DNA of 64,000 nt from positions 5,680,597 through 5,744,596 of the forward strand of contig NW_002060946.1 in NCBI RefSeq assembly GCF_000150275.1, read 5' to 3'. The position numbers and the translations under genes were made by a program. Positions 52,101-64,000 of this stretch are shown here, piece by piece. The stretch is from Trichoplax adhaerens. Lineage: Eukaryota > Placozoa > Uniplacotomia > Trichoplacea > Trichoplacidae. Each line of letters starts with the position of its first letter. Position 1 is the stretch's first letter. Below the pieces are notes generated by a model that did no database searches, was not told the DNA's origin, and was given only the letters and a program-made list of their open reading frames with translations.

Positions 52101-53919
52101 ACCTCTGTATTTAAATACTTATATTAGGTTCGATAGATGATCACGTATGTTGAAATTTCAAGCATCTTTGCTTCTCTAACTTATGATCGTATTACCTAGA
52201 TAGAGTTCAATTTTTGTATTATATCGAAATTGGACTAAAATAGATTAGAATTAATCAAAGACAGAAACGAGAGGCTAATATTTTTTGATAAGCAATTTAA
52301 TCTTGCATGTAATATTAAAATTACCATATAAATGTGCAAGCAATGTCGTAGTGATAGTCTCGATTTCATAGATCGTAGATGATTTATAAAACTATCATTT
52401 GATGATATAATTTGCCAATGAATAGACGTTAGATTAATTTTTTTAATTTAGCTAAATCATTGAGATCGATTAAATATGTTTAGAAGATCTGCATTTTCCA
52501 TACTTTTGTTTCCATTTTTTTCACAAATGTCAATGCATTTAATTATATCACAATTAAATGGTGCAAAGAACTTAAAGTCTTTAAGATTATAAAAATAGCA
52601 AAGAGGAACCAAATTTTGAATTGTACTGTAGAGCGAAAAGAAATGCTTGATTCTGGTATACTGTAGTACTGTATATACATCAGAGGTAAACCAGCACCAC
52701 TGTGCAATATATGTTAGTCATCAAATCACAACTTGATAAATCTCTGTCACAAAACAGCTTTGCAACAAGATAACGTTATGTACGATCAATAAGTCAATTC
52801 CTTGAACCACGTATCAAGGAACGATTTCTGCACTATCAGAAACACTTTTGCTCTACTAGCAGACTACACAAAGACTTAAACGCCTCGTATTTTACGCTAA
52901 ACACTAAGTTGGAGAATTCTCTTTATTGCACGATATACTGCATTTATATACTATTCCTCAATAGTTCATGAGTCATAGTTTATACAATTAACCTCGGAAT
53001 CATTTACTGAATTAGATATTAAGTTTAGCTACTGCTCCCTTAATGCAGACAACAGTAATTACGAATATAGACATGTAATGACTAATACAGAATAGTCAGA
53101 TTACGATATGTCCTATCACGGAACATTTCCATGATAACTTACAATCTAGTACCATAAGTAAATTACAATCATAATGATTCGAACTGTAAGTAGATGATTT
53201 GCATTCCCTATTATAACTATTAATTTCAGTATGTATATAAGTGTCACTGTCATAAAAAGTCAGTGCTATATTAAAACACAGTATATCCAAATTAGAAGTT
53301 AACTAAATAAGGATAGTCTAACAGAATTATCCTAACATAGATATTTCTACTGTAATACAGTATTTAACACTGTAACATTCTCTTGTTTCTTTTTTGACTG
53401 GTTCTTGATCAAGATCAGGTCTTGAATATCCGGTTGCAATGACCGAGTAATAGTCTCCCGCTATTATTGTATAGTTGGCTATTAGATACGGCCTCAACTG
53501 GAGAATCTCAGTCTTATACTACAAACAGTACAAGTGTGCCGTCTCATCCTATTAGTCACCTACAATAGTACTACAACTAACTGAATTCATTACAGCGGTT
53601 TAGCCTGAAAAGCTCAGGTAAAATTTTAAGCGAACTTTTTATTACATGAGACAGATATCTTGGTGTCCAGATCGCCAAATCGCTTTTTTCTGTCTTTGTA
53701 GATGTTAAATAATTTCAATAACCTTTACACAACTTTTCATTTTTCGAATATCTCTTGCCTTTTTAGCTGAGCAGACTTGTATCATTTTTTCGAATAATAC
53801 TCCTTTCTATTTACGGAATCATTTTCTCAGCATTTTTGCAGCCTTACAAAATAAAATTTCTTATTGTTGATCTTTTAGTCTGTCATAATTACAGATACGC
53901 ATGTTTGCATAAACACTAA

Positions 53920-54340
53920 TCGCCGTCAAATACCTTTGAAATTGTTATGCGGGTCTTTGATATTTAAATTAAAATTTTGGCTTTCCATTACGATATTTAC
54001 CGAAGCATCGAAAGTTTTTTCTGATTGTTTTAATTTCGATATTACTGGAGCTTTCATCTGCTTTTCTTGCTGCCAATACAAAACGATCAGAAGCTGTTAA
54101 CTGCTTCGCTTTCCTGCAAATATAATAGCGCACCCAACTTCTTTACCATGTGGTGTTTTAATAGAAATAACTTCATTTTCGCAGTTGGCTAATTATTGGT
54201 AGTATCATCCTCAGGAAGATTAATCAGTGTATGTAAAACTCCCATAAGCGAACTAGAATGAGAAAATATTTGAATAACATTCCCAGTTTTGATACATACG
54301 CATTTAATAGCGTCTTAAAGTTGAACCAGTGAGCGTAGGA
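53920..54340 (-). pseudogene. Decayed coding remnant in shifting frames, unknown family
   Basis: On the - strand several adjacent protein-like stretches appear in different frames, each cut by a stop or shift. In order: one containing SSSLMGVLHTLINLPEDD, one containing NEVISIKTPHGKEVGCAII, one containing SDRFVLAARKADESSSN, and one containing ASVNIVMESQNFNLNIKDPH. No clear introns explain the shifts, so a broken gene is the simplest reading; an unrecognised multi-exon gene is the alternative. A weak resemblance of the third stretch to a tubby-type LLAARK motif was noticed but is not supported by the rest. I do not recognise the family. Confidence 0.3.
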
Positions 54341-57300
54341 TTGCCTACATTAGCAGTGATAGATAATTTTGCTGCAAAGTAACTTTTACGATGTTATTAC
54401 TCCCTCCAAGAAGGCTATTAAAAAGTGGGGATAATGCCAACATCAAAAAGCTCGCTTAATCATTCTGAGTACTGGGGTTTTTACAATCCCTTAGGTTCGC
54501 AATCGTCTAACTCAAAATCTGAGTTATTAAAATTGAGCAAATCTCTAATGTGACACAAGATCCGGCAAACACCATGTTTAACTTTAAAAGTATCCGTTTA
54601 TTAATAGAACGTTTGACGAGAGAAGAATTTACCTTTCTTCTCTCACAACAACAGTCGAAAAAAACCCCGGATAATCGACTTCGTCTCCACGATAACAATT
54701 CCATATTATCTAACAGTTATATTAAGACATTGCACAAAAACATCACCTTATATAGGCGACTACTGCGGCCTTATACACTCATATCACGAATAGTACAAGT
54801 ACACTGTTTCATCATCAGCAATCATGAAATTACTTTATAAAATAGTAGTATATTCTGCTTCTTAATGTTACTGTACTTCAATTACTGCTGTAATTAGCTG
54901 AAACAACTACACGCTCTAAAATTAAAATTACTAGATATTATCTCAGCTACGATTTTGTATACACGCAATATCTGCTAATGCGCAAAATTTTCTGTATTGC
55001 TTAAATTAATTATCAGATCTATCTTTCGTGCATCACATTAATAGCACTTGACGATAAGAATCTTAAAAAATTGGAATTCCTTGAGAGTGTGGTGAATAAC
55101 ATTATTAAATCCACATGTAATTCACGTATACTGATTACGGTGTAACTAGCTACGACATATCTCTATTTATTGATAACTAAGACCACCGATGTAGATTAAT
55201 ATGTACACGTACTTATACATAACGTATATGAAATGTATATTTAACATGCATCTATGAATTAGATAATACCTCTATATATAACTAGATCAATCGGTATTAT
55301 CCATATATAATCAAAGAATCCGATGCTACTTAGCCTATGCAACCGATTCCTATTCCTATTCTAGTAAATGTTCAAGTAATCGATAACCTACAGTAAGTGC
55401 CTACCATACTCCGATTATAAAAGATTCGTCTGGCATAGAGTGTAGCCATTGAGCTTTTAAACGGTAATTATATCTATCTTATGTAGCAGATATTGCACCG
55501 AGGCCAATATTTCTCTCTTTTTAATATATTTTATCACTATACAGTAATAATTTACAGATAATTAAAATCCAGACAGCACATCTTACACCAAATAAGTATA
55601 TTAGCTACCTGTACTGCTGGTAGTATTGATCATTTTTGCTTATCTATCATCGATATATGTTAAAGCTATCATTATTCTATAACTTTGGCTATCGGTTTGA
55701 CTCTAATTGATATCTTTTGCCATACAATCATGCTACAACTTGAATGGGGTTTTAAAAGTACATATTATATTCATTAATTTTTTGCTTGTAATAACGAATG
55801 GAAATCTCTTAATGATATAATGTTAAACTAACGTCACTTCGGCTTACTTGTAGACTATTCAATTTATTTTTACGCTTAATTTTACTTTATTTTAATCATT
55901 TCATAAAGTATTGCTCCAAATTTTTCTAATTGTTCCAATTATTTCAAGTAAGGCATTAATAATTACTATAGATTGACTAAAACTATTTTAACTTTCTCTA
56001 AAATGGAATGTATGCCAAAATTAATTTTTACGAATTATAATTCATGTCTAATTTTTCTAAAATGGTAAACACCGAGTGCTCCTTCTATTTATGACGGTTG
56101 TTCAAAAATTAATTTACAGTTTTATGAAATGATCCTGGTAACGGTATCAAATCAGGATATTGATGTCATTTCCGCTGGTACCACGCTAATTTCCATGGTT
56201 GGTTTTAATATTTTATAGAATTTTTTGACGCAATCACCCTCAAATACCTCATTATTTGGTCTTACTGATAATACTAGGATATCAGTTCCACAGCGATATA
56301 CTTTGACTTTTAATTCCGTAGCTAGCATACCAAATCTTATCGATTTAGTAGCTAAGCGATATAAAAGCTATTCCGCTAGAAATTGTCAAATCTAGAATTT
56401 GTCATTAGGACATTACCAGTTCGCTTTATTTCCATTAAATACAATCTATTGTCTATCCTGAAGTATCAGATATCTCTTCAGTTTTGAAGATTGCTACTGT
56501 ATTCCTGTACAAATAAACTAATTAAGCCAACACATTTAATAGGAAGTAATTTCTTCTATATGAGCCTTATCGATCCATTTTCTCTCAAATTGGGTCACTG
56601 ATGAGGCATTTCCTTAGTATGATTTAATTAAGTATTTGACAGAAAACAATTCTTAATGCTAAAAATAGTATCATCTATCATGGCCTTATTAACTAGTTGT
56701 TTAAGGGAGTATTTTTAATATTGATCACGGTAGTAAATTTCTATGATAAGCTATTGTATAATATTACTTTATAAATGAAGTCCTACCTATTTGGAAATAC
56801 TATAGTTTCTTCAATTGGCAAGTTTATATTTGTCAATAATTTGAAGGGTGAGAAAAGATTATGTACCGCCATTTATTTCATCGATGTAAAAAGCAAGCTT
56901 CAATCAGGAATTTCAATAAATATTGTCAATTTAATCATGCTAATTCATAAGTTAAATCGTATATTTTTCTTTAATTTCATGCAGAAGTGTTATAGAGTAG
57001 CGTATTTATGGTTCCAGAAATAAAGGTTATACGATGTCTGCTATAGTTATACATTAAAGTTTTATTGAGACGAAAATTAAGCTTATGATACTGCATACAC
57101 AATTTTGTTATCTACAATATCTTTATCATTTTGGTTTATCTAAAGGTTCTCATATCATTAAATAAGGATACGATAGAAAGAATCATGTACGTTAGCCAAT
57201 AAGAAAATTGCTACTAGCTGTAGTCAGCCAAAAAGCATTACTGTATAAGTTTAAACTTGTATTATAGACCCTTTACAATCATGAGCTAAATAATACCACA

Positions 57301-57502
57301 CATCTACGGCTATTTCAAGATCTAAATTAAGAATCGCGTGAAATCCTGTTGTTCCTTCTTTAGGACGAACATAGAAGGATTTAGATTGTCGTCGGTGAAA
57401 TTCATATATTCTAAATCAGAAGTTACTTTAAGCAATATATGGAATGTGTTCCATTACACTTTAGTATATTAAAATGAAGAAATTCTTCTCGTGTTGATGT
57501 AT

Positions 57503-58567
57503 TTAAGCAGTCCTAAATGTTGCAGTAGTATTTGGGGTTCGTGATAGGTAAGCTAGTGGTCTACCAAATTTATTAATAATTTCATGGCGAATATCCCGGC
57601 TAAAGTAGACATATATTAACGGATTTAGCGCTGGATACGAAAAGGCTAATTCGCGTAAGCCATATCTTGATGCCTTTAAACAATTTATTAGCAATTGAAG
57701 ACTCTGTACTCTTATACTAAAAGGTAAAGATCCTAATATTAATGCTACCATAGAGCAAATAATTTGCGGCACTACTAAAGCAATGAAAGTACCGGTAATT
57801 ATTATGAAAGGTACTGCCGCTTTAAATCGCCTTGCAATGAGCTGACTTTTTCGATTGTGAACTAGAAGAAATGAAGGGATTTGATGGTTATTGATCATTT
57901 TTAAATGACGTAGAGAAATGAAAAATATATAACCATAGCAAGATATCATGATCAGCAAAGGACCTAAGAAGCAAAATGAATAAAAAGCAAGTGTATAAGT
58001 TAATTCATCGGTAATTTCGCCACTGGTAGGACACGAATTTTTGGTGCTATTCTGGCCTTGAGTACGAAAAGTAAAAAGTGGATAAAATGATCCAACGAGT
58101 GCCGTAAGCCATATAATCGTAAGGCAAACGTAGGTATATTTGCGATTTACTACCTTACTATAACTAAATGGTAAAATAATCGTGATTGTTCTATCTACTG
58201 CTATCAGGGCTAAATGCAAGCAAATGCAAGACATTAGGAAATTGCGTAGAGGATTTTTGAGATAACATAAGAAATTGACTTGGTAAATAACTGTTATAGG
58301 ATAAGGAAGGCAGAATAATAATGCAAAAAAGAGGCCACTGGTTGACATACTACACAATTTTACGTTATGAATTTTCCACAATTTTCTGTGTGTTAATATA
58401 AGATGGACCAAGGTTCCATTAGTAAGCAAGGCAGTAAAACCAACAATTTCGTAATACATAATTTGAGGCATTTCTCTTATGATGGAAGTAGATCGCGAAG
58501 GATCGTCTGTAACGGAGTCGTTTTGAACCGATTGATAAGTTGTGCAAGTTGTAAAACTTTCCATCAT
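57503..58567 (-). CDS. Class A G protein-coupled receptor, divergent, single exon, 354 residues
   Basis: Seven hydrophobic segments lie at about residues 36-58, 69-93, 101-130, 144-167, 189-220, 250-278 and 302-323. The N terminus is longer than in the two other receptors and rich in Ser/Thr. Cys101 and Cys179 can form the conserved disulphide. TM3 starts CYLKNPLRNF and ends DRT (125-127) instead of DRY. TM6 has lost the CWxP Trp: the segment reads FIALVVP (261-267), with only Pro kept. TM7 has NPLIY (315-319). The TM2 Asp is replaced by Gly78. The TM6 entry is AAVPFIIITGTF, matching AAKPF in the other two. ATG-ATG occurs at the start, so translation may begin at either. Loss of the toggle Trp suggests altered activation, but the frame is intact, so it is probably functional. 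Ligand unknown. Confidence 0.87.
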   Translation of the reverse strand: MMESFTTCTTYQSVQNDSVTDDPSRSTSIIREMPQIMYYEIVGFTALLTNGTLVHLILTHRKLWKIHNVKLCSMSTSGLFFALLFCLPYPITVIYQVNFLCYLKNPLRNFLMSCICLHLALIAVDRTITIILPFSYSKVVNRKYTYVCLTIIWLTALVGSFYPLFTFRTQGQNSTKNSCPTSGEITDELTYTLAFYSFCFLGPLLIMISCYGYIFFISLRHLKMINNHQIPSFLLVHNRKSQLIARRFKAAVPFIIITGTFIALVVPQIICSMVALILGSLPFSIRVQSLQLLINCLKASRYGLRELAFSYPALNPLIYVYFSRDIRHEIINKFGRPLAYLSRTPNTTATFRTA

Positions 58568-61500
58568 GAAACGTAAAGAAAGCGATGATAATGTTTGAAA
58601 TGCAATGTAAATTAAAAAGAAGCAGAAAGGAACTGAATTGATGCTGTTAGAGAGGTAAATATCACTAATGGATAAAAGCTGTTCGATCTATTTAAACCTA
58701 AGATTACATTGAACTATTTTCTTCATTTAGCTATTGTGCCGTAGTTACCAATGCAATATATGCTATCTTTGGTTTAACTACTCATTGCTATGGATATTTA
58801 TATTTTGGGTTTATTATAACTTCAACTTAATTATTTAAATTAAGATTTAATGAGGCTCATTTACATGAATAGTACGATATTCTTAACTGCCAGGCAAGAT
58901 TTTGTAGACCCGGACAATAGTTGAAATAGAAATCTTTCTTATTAAGTACCGCCGTTACCAAATTATTCTGTTATCAATTTTGGTGTTGTTTGTAATCATT
59001 ACAACTAACTCTTTAATTTTGGATTATAAATATTACTAATTGCTTACTATAATAATTTTTCAATAAAAATTGGAAGTTGATGATGGTGAATTTTTCTATT
59101 TAAATAAAAAATTGAATGCTATATTTTTAATAATTGTCAAGGAGACCATTGATAGTTTACTTTACGTTGCTATAATTAATATTAACTAATAAAGCCTTTC
59201 ATAGATAATTCTTTATTAATAGAATAATCGTTCATCACTCTCACCTTTAACTGGATGTTTGGTAAGATCCATAGTTACATATTATAGCAGAGTTTAGCGT
59301 CTCAATAATATTTATATATCTATTTATGATAGCAGTGATTTTATACCTTACAGTTATAATAGCGAATTTCGATTTAAAGATACAGTAGAGTGATTGATAC
59401 TATTCCATTTTTAGTTCTGATTTATAAAGCGTTGTTGCCGTGATTACGCAACTATTTCAATTATAATCATTAGAACTTATTTGATTCTGCGAGGATTAGA
59501 CGAAATTTATTAAATGATGATATTACATTGTCAGCTTTTTTTATGCCACGTCACATTATTTACTTAATAATTTACTTTTATACAAAATTAAGGATTTTTA
59601 ATATGGCAAAGGTGTAAAAAGATTGCATGGTATTAAATCTTTGACTTTTTCATATATGTATGCAGTGCTGTTCTTATATCATAACACATGCTGTATTGAT
59701 CTTAAAATTATAATTCCATTTCTCTCCTCCGTCTCGATTTGTACGGTAACACTATACACTATAACCTAAATAACTCGCTATTGGATCGCTTAAATTTAAT
59801 TTTCAAAAATTTTAATGTCCTAGAGGTCATAGTTCAATATCTTATTGCCCATGGCTAATGTTTATAAATAAGTTATGTGCTTAACATTGAGTAAAAAGAT
59901 AATTATTAACAGCAAAATTGCATACTGTACGGTATTGTAAATATGGACCAATAAGATAATCTCTATCACAATTTCCACTTGCCATTCTGCAAGTACTTTG
60001 CTACATGCCGGTAAGATAGGTTGCAGTATCTTAGTGGCTTGTCGTAAAGAGTTGTTAAAGTTGAGATTCCCCAAAATTAATAGCTTTATGTTTGCTGTAA
60101 AGAATTTGTAGAAACAGATTAAAGTATCAGTAATCCCTACAAGAATACTGTTGACAAAGAAAGTTACGCGCTTTATCATCTAGAGAAGTAGGCTGTAAAA
60201 AAATCACGATTCTAGTGATCATTAAGTATAAACTAACAAATATTAGAGGTTAGGCAACAGTATATAGTTCATAATGCATTGCATTATTATATTTTTCCAA
60301 TAAATGTTATTTACCACGCTAAATCAGGTCACGTATTTATTATTATTACGATGATGAAATATATTGATGGTCGCTGAACGTGAAGACATGAATTACTACA
60401 GAAGCGCCACGTAGAAAATTCAATAGGCTATAGCGGTACTGGATTCATGACGCTAACATTTGATAAATTTATTCTATGAGCAAATCGGTAGTATCAACAA
60501 AAATTATATTTATCATACGATTGGTTTATATTAGCAGTAGTCCTTAATATTAGCGTGTTTGGCTATTTGTAGTTGCTATTCTATTAAATAAATAAACTTT
60601 TAAAAGCGTGCTTTTTTACATATTGTTATGCTATGTAGCAAAATAATTATAGAATATATTACAACGTGATATATTTTGAATTCAAAGTCCATCATTAGGC
60701 TACATAATTATTGGTTATTCTAATTATTATAATCCTGCTATGAAGTATAAGGCTGCATAATATAATACCTATAAGATTTGGGGGTTGATAGTTAAGGGCA
60801 ATGATCTGTAAGTTAAATGGGTAGGAATTAATTGAATCTTGCGAAATTTTATTTCAATAATCTTGATATCCCGAAATACTAGGGATAAGACGACGTGGAG
60901 ACGTAACATGGATAAGAAAAAAGGTATTATATCTATAGTTTAAAATTGATTCTTCCAATGATAGAAATTTGATCATTAACCGTATCGGTTAACATCATAC
61001 CAAATATAAGTAGCATTAAGTTATTTATCGACGTGATCGGATAGGATTAAGACTATAGAATAATGAGCAGTGACGGTAGTGATGCAATACTTACCCCCAG
61101 CAGCGTTCTAGATCGATCCCAATCTTCTCTCCATCAAAAACCTCCGACTTTTATACCTTTGGCGGCGCATTATACCGTAGAGTGTCTGTAAAATCTACAG
61201 TAATCCTTCCTAATACTTGGAAGTCCCAACCATAGAAATTCTTTCCTACGATCCTAAAATAGCTATTCTGTGTCATAGGTATTGCACTAATCTTATCACT
61301 TTCGAAATGTTATTACAAGCAGTGGTATAAGTCTGATTGTACATATTGGATATAATTGTCTATCCAAACAGTTATTATAAGTAAAGACGTTATTGCTCAT
61401 GCTCCCTTAGTAAAGCGAAGGGTTGTATGACTAGTATAATTATAAAGTCTAATTTTCATACGAGTACGTCTACTAGAAATATGGCTTAATTTGATACTAC

Positions 61501-62732
61501 CATATCAGGATACCTTATCCTTATGAATTAATAACTACTCAATTACTTTTTAAAACAATTACATTTTGAAGCTATTACATAACAGTGATATCATGCGGCG
61601 TGCAGAAGTTTAATATTAACTATAGATGGATATTTTACCCAAGTTTATGAATAGCTTAATGTATAGAAAGTGTGCTAATGTTGTCCCTCTTCTAGTTGAG
61701 CAGTTACATACTAAGGAAAGTAATAATTATAATCAATGCATCATCAAATTTAGGTTTTCAATACCTTGAAATCTATTGCACAGTATGTCATAAAATCATG
61801 ACAGTATATTACTCAAAAGCTGTACTTTATACGCGTATAATTTTCACCTACGGTCTTTACGTAAATAGTCCATACAGCACAAGGGCACCGTTTCATCATG
61901 CTAGCTATAATCTGTAATTATCTTATTAAGATATTAACCGACTAATCAACGCCACCTTGTGTTTTAATTTATACATTACAACTGAAAAGGAAATAATCTC
62001 GTGATTATACTTTCTAACTATATAACTACGGTAATTAGCTGAAGTCTATTAAAATCATATAAACTTTATTGCAGTACTTGTATAGTCTCATATTAAAGAA
62101 CCATTCATGAAAGTAAGTATATAATGTTATCATGAGTTGTGTCTGCCCATTAATATTATGATTCTTTGTAAGTAGGTACAACTGTCATAAAACTTTTGCT
62201 GAGTTTAATAGTAACTTCTAGAGCTTAACTAAAATAGTATAGCAATTATGATGTTATATTCTGCATCCAAGTTGTTACTGTCTGCCACCATCAGATTCAA
62301 TACTTTATTCTGAATCACTAGTAATTTAATTCAATTGGCCTACTCTTTATTTGCTAAAGAACAGAATGTCTAATTCCATCGCATGGATATTTTTTTTACA
62401 CATGACTTAATAACTAGTACAATCTATTGAAACTCCTTTATTAAATATTTCTATGGAACATCGTTAACTTTCAAATACTTGACAGCAAAAAAATCTATTT
62501 AGTAGCCAGTAAAAATGTAGAGCAACGGTATTGACAGTTCGAAGTACAGGAAGTTTTATTTTGCTATCCATATTGATTGGTTATTGTTCTACCACAATGC
62601 TTACAACTTCACGTTGCAATGCCGCTATAAAAACCTTTGGATGATTCATTACTATAATGCAGAGTTTGGTATTAGATACTAATGATCTCAATCCCTGATG
62701 ACTTGTTTTTATGCAATTATACGATTTGGGCA
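58568..62732. other. Gene-poor region upstream of the third receptor
   Basis: AT-rich sequence. A 105-codon - strand frame (59862-60179) encodes a string of hydrophobic segments without a motif; with its very high Ile/Leu content it is most likely chance. A 73-codon + strand frame at 61696-61917 has no motif. No RNA genes or long repeats were seen. Confidence 0.35.
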
Positions 62733-62915
62733 AATATTTTCGTCTTACTAATCGCTATTTGGACGAGCAAAGTTTATCAGGAGTCAATTCAGTGGAGTAA
62801 AATCACAAGGCTTATTGAGTAAACATTTTCGTTTACTAATGGCTATTTTGGTGAGCAAGAACTAACAGGAATCAATTCAGTAAAGAAGTTAATTTATTGA
62901 GAATTCCTAACATTA
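62733..62915. repeat. Tandem duplication, about 89-base unit
   Basis: ATTTTCGTCTTACTAATCGC at 62736 and ATTTTCGTTTACTAATGGC at 62825 start two copies. Both continue through TATTT-GG-GAGCAA, TCAGGAGTCAATTCAGT or ACAGGAATCAATTCAGT and then diverge. Identity is about 80 per cent. Confidence 0.85.
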
Positions 62916-64000
62916 GAGAAATTTAAAAATCTGCACAATGAAAAGAAAATATTAAGATTGCCTATAGTCCTTTCATATGAATTAAATTTATAAGGTAATG
63001 GCAAGACGTGGTATTTCCTTTTAATCTTTCAATTTTTTCCACAATACCGTGAACAATATCGTCATTTATTGTCATTAAAACCTATTTGGCTATTGAAATA
63101 ACAAAACTGCTAAGGCTATTCTTAAGTGTATATTCCAATTTCTATTCAAAGCATTTAAATCGTCTTTATTCTTACAGCCGTTAACCAATAAAGTAGGATA
63201 TTGAAACAAAGTCATCTTTAAAATAACTATCTCAAAATAATTAAATTGGAGAATTTAATTTCCTTTTAAGTAACATATAGCTTAATTCGAGTAAATTTAT
63301 AAAGACTGCTTTTACAAGTACAAATCTTGCATCATTATCACTGAGGTGTTTTTCATAGAATTGAAGTTTGATTGAATTATGTATTCATTGAATTAGAATT
63401 GTATTGGTCCGCGACTGGTATAATTGTAAGGCATCACAAAGTAATTGCTATTTCACGATGATATATAACAAGATAGACGCTTAGATACCAATATCCACGT
63501 GTGCTTCTATTCTAAAAACAACTGGTCTTAAATTGACTTTGTTTAAGCAGATTTGGGGATAATTTATCACAATCTATCAATTCCTTTACCATACTACGTG
63601 CTAATTATATGCCATGAAATGAATTACTACTTCCTAATTCTTAAAATCGATATGTTGTTGAGCCGAAACGAAAGGATAATGAATATATATATATTGCTAT
63701 AAGAGTTCTAGCTCAGGCAAGTAAACATCATCATCTGCTACGGTACTTACTCTACTAATTGGATATAAACCTTTCATTATTAAGGCAATAGCAGCAATAA
63801 GTCAATAGTAAATGAAATTACAGGACTAATTCAGTGTAATAATTATAATTATTTATTATATGCGTAAATGTTGGCGTTATTGGAGGATATCAGATAATCT
63901 ACCGATATTACGGTTGCTTGCTTTCAGCGATTCGAGTTCCATTAATCAGTAACTAATGTCCTCTTCTTTTTAAGTTATGAAACACAAACAATATTTATAA
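62916..64000. other. Right edge, no gene seen
   Basis: AT-rich sequence with stops in all frames up to the window edge. A short TATATATATAT run is present near 63685. Nothing else is supported. Confidence 0.4.

Larger units (their letters stand above)
39097..57502. other. Long gene-poor region between second and third receptors
   Basis: About 18 kb, AT-rich, with no intact gene that I can support. It holds the repeats and the coding remnant listed separately. Open frames at 39372-39745, 42055-42258, 48092-48329, 54507-54840 and 56775-57023 are short, mostly overlap a frame on the other strand, and have no motif. The one at 42055 has a single hydrophobic stretch, discussed as a weak finding. 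Confidence 0.4.

Noticed and set aside
52030-52125. tRNA-like segment on the - strand with GTTCAAATCC-type T-loop
   Set aside because: The T stem does not pair properly and no acceptor or anticodon stem could be built; at most a decayed tRNA-derived repeat.
59862-60179. 105-codon hydrophobic frame
   Set aside because: Composition is dominated by Ile, Leu, Val and Phe from AT-rich DNA; segments do not match a known transporter or receptor and there is no gene context.

Overview
The window looks like nuclear DNA of an early-branching animal. It is very AT-rich. Four spliced or single-exon genes at the left belong to animal or general eukaryotic families, with short introns bounded by GT and AG. 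Three single-exon class A G protein-coupled receptors (GPCRs) lie in the rest. This mix, compact introns plus divergent intronless GPCRs, fits a placozoan (Trichoplax or a relative). That assignment is inference from gene content, not from a search.

Positions 1-13.6 kb are gene-dense. In order they hold the 3' end of a stomatin-like protein 1 gene (SPFH plus SCP2 domains, + strand), two weak small-gene candidates, a five-exon DNAJC12-type J-domain co-chaperone (+), a six-exon mitochondrial ribosomal protein L1 gene (-), and an intronless MEST-type alpha/beta hydrolase (+). The spliced models come from reading frame continuity across GT/AG junctions and match to family motifs. DNAJC12 and MRPL1 converge. 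MRPL1 and MEST diverge across about 1.1 kb. Two clusters of self-complementary GTAC/ACAGTACTGT-type repeats lie here, one just upstream of DNAJC12 and one in the MRPL1-MEST divergent promoter region, where a triplicated block is also present.

Positions 13.6-64 kb are gene-poor. Three complete single-exon GPCRs, all on the - strand, are spaced about 17-19 kb apart (21.4-22.5, 38.1-39.1 and 57.5-58.6 kb). They share unusual features. None has the sodium-site Asp of TM2, all have a C-x5-P-x-R-N-F signature at the top of TM3, and all have an Ala-Ala-x-Pro entry to TM6. They differ in the DRY and CWxP motifs. They look like members of one divergent, lineage-specific receptor family. The space between them holds a tandem array (27.5-29.1 kb), a large imperfect inverted repeat with arms of about 560 bp (32.9-34.6 kb), several short tandem duplications and two possible decayed coding remnants. 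No rRNA, tRNA, CRISPR array or recognisable transposase was found.
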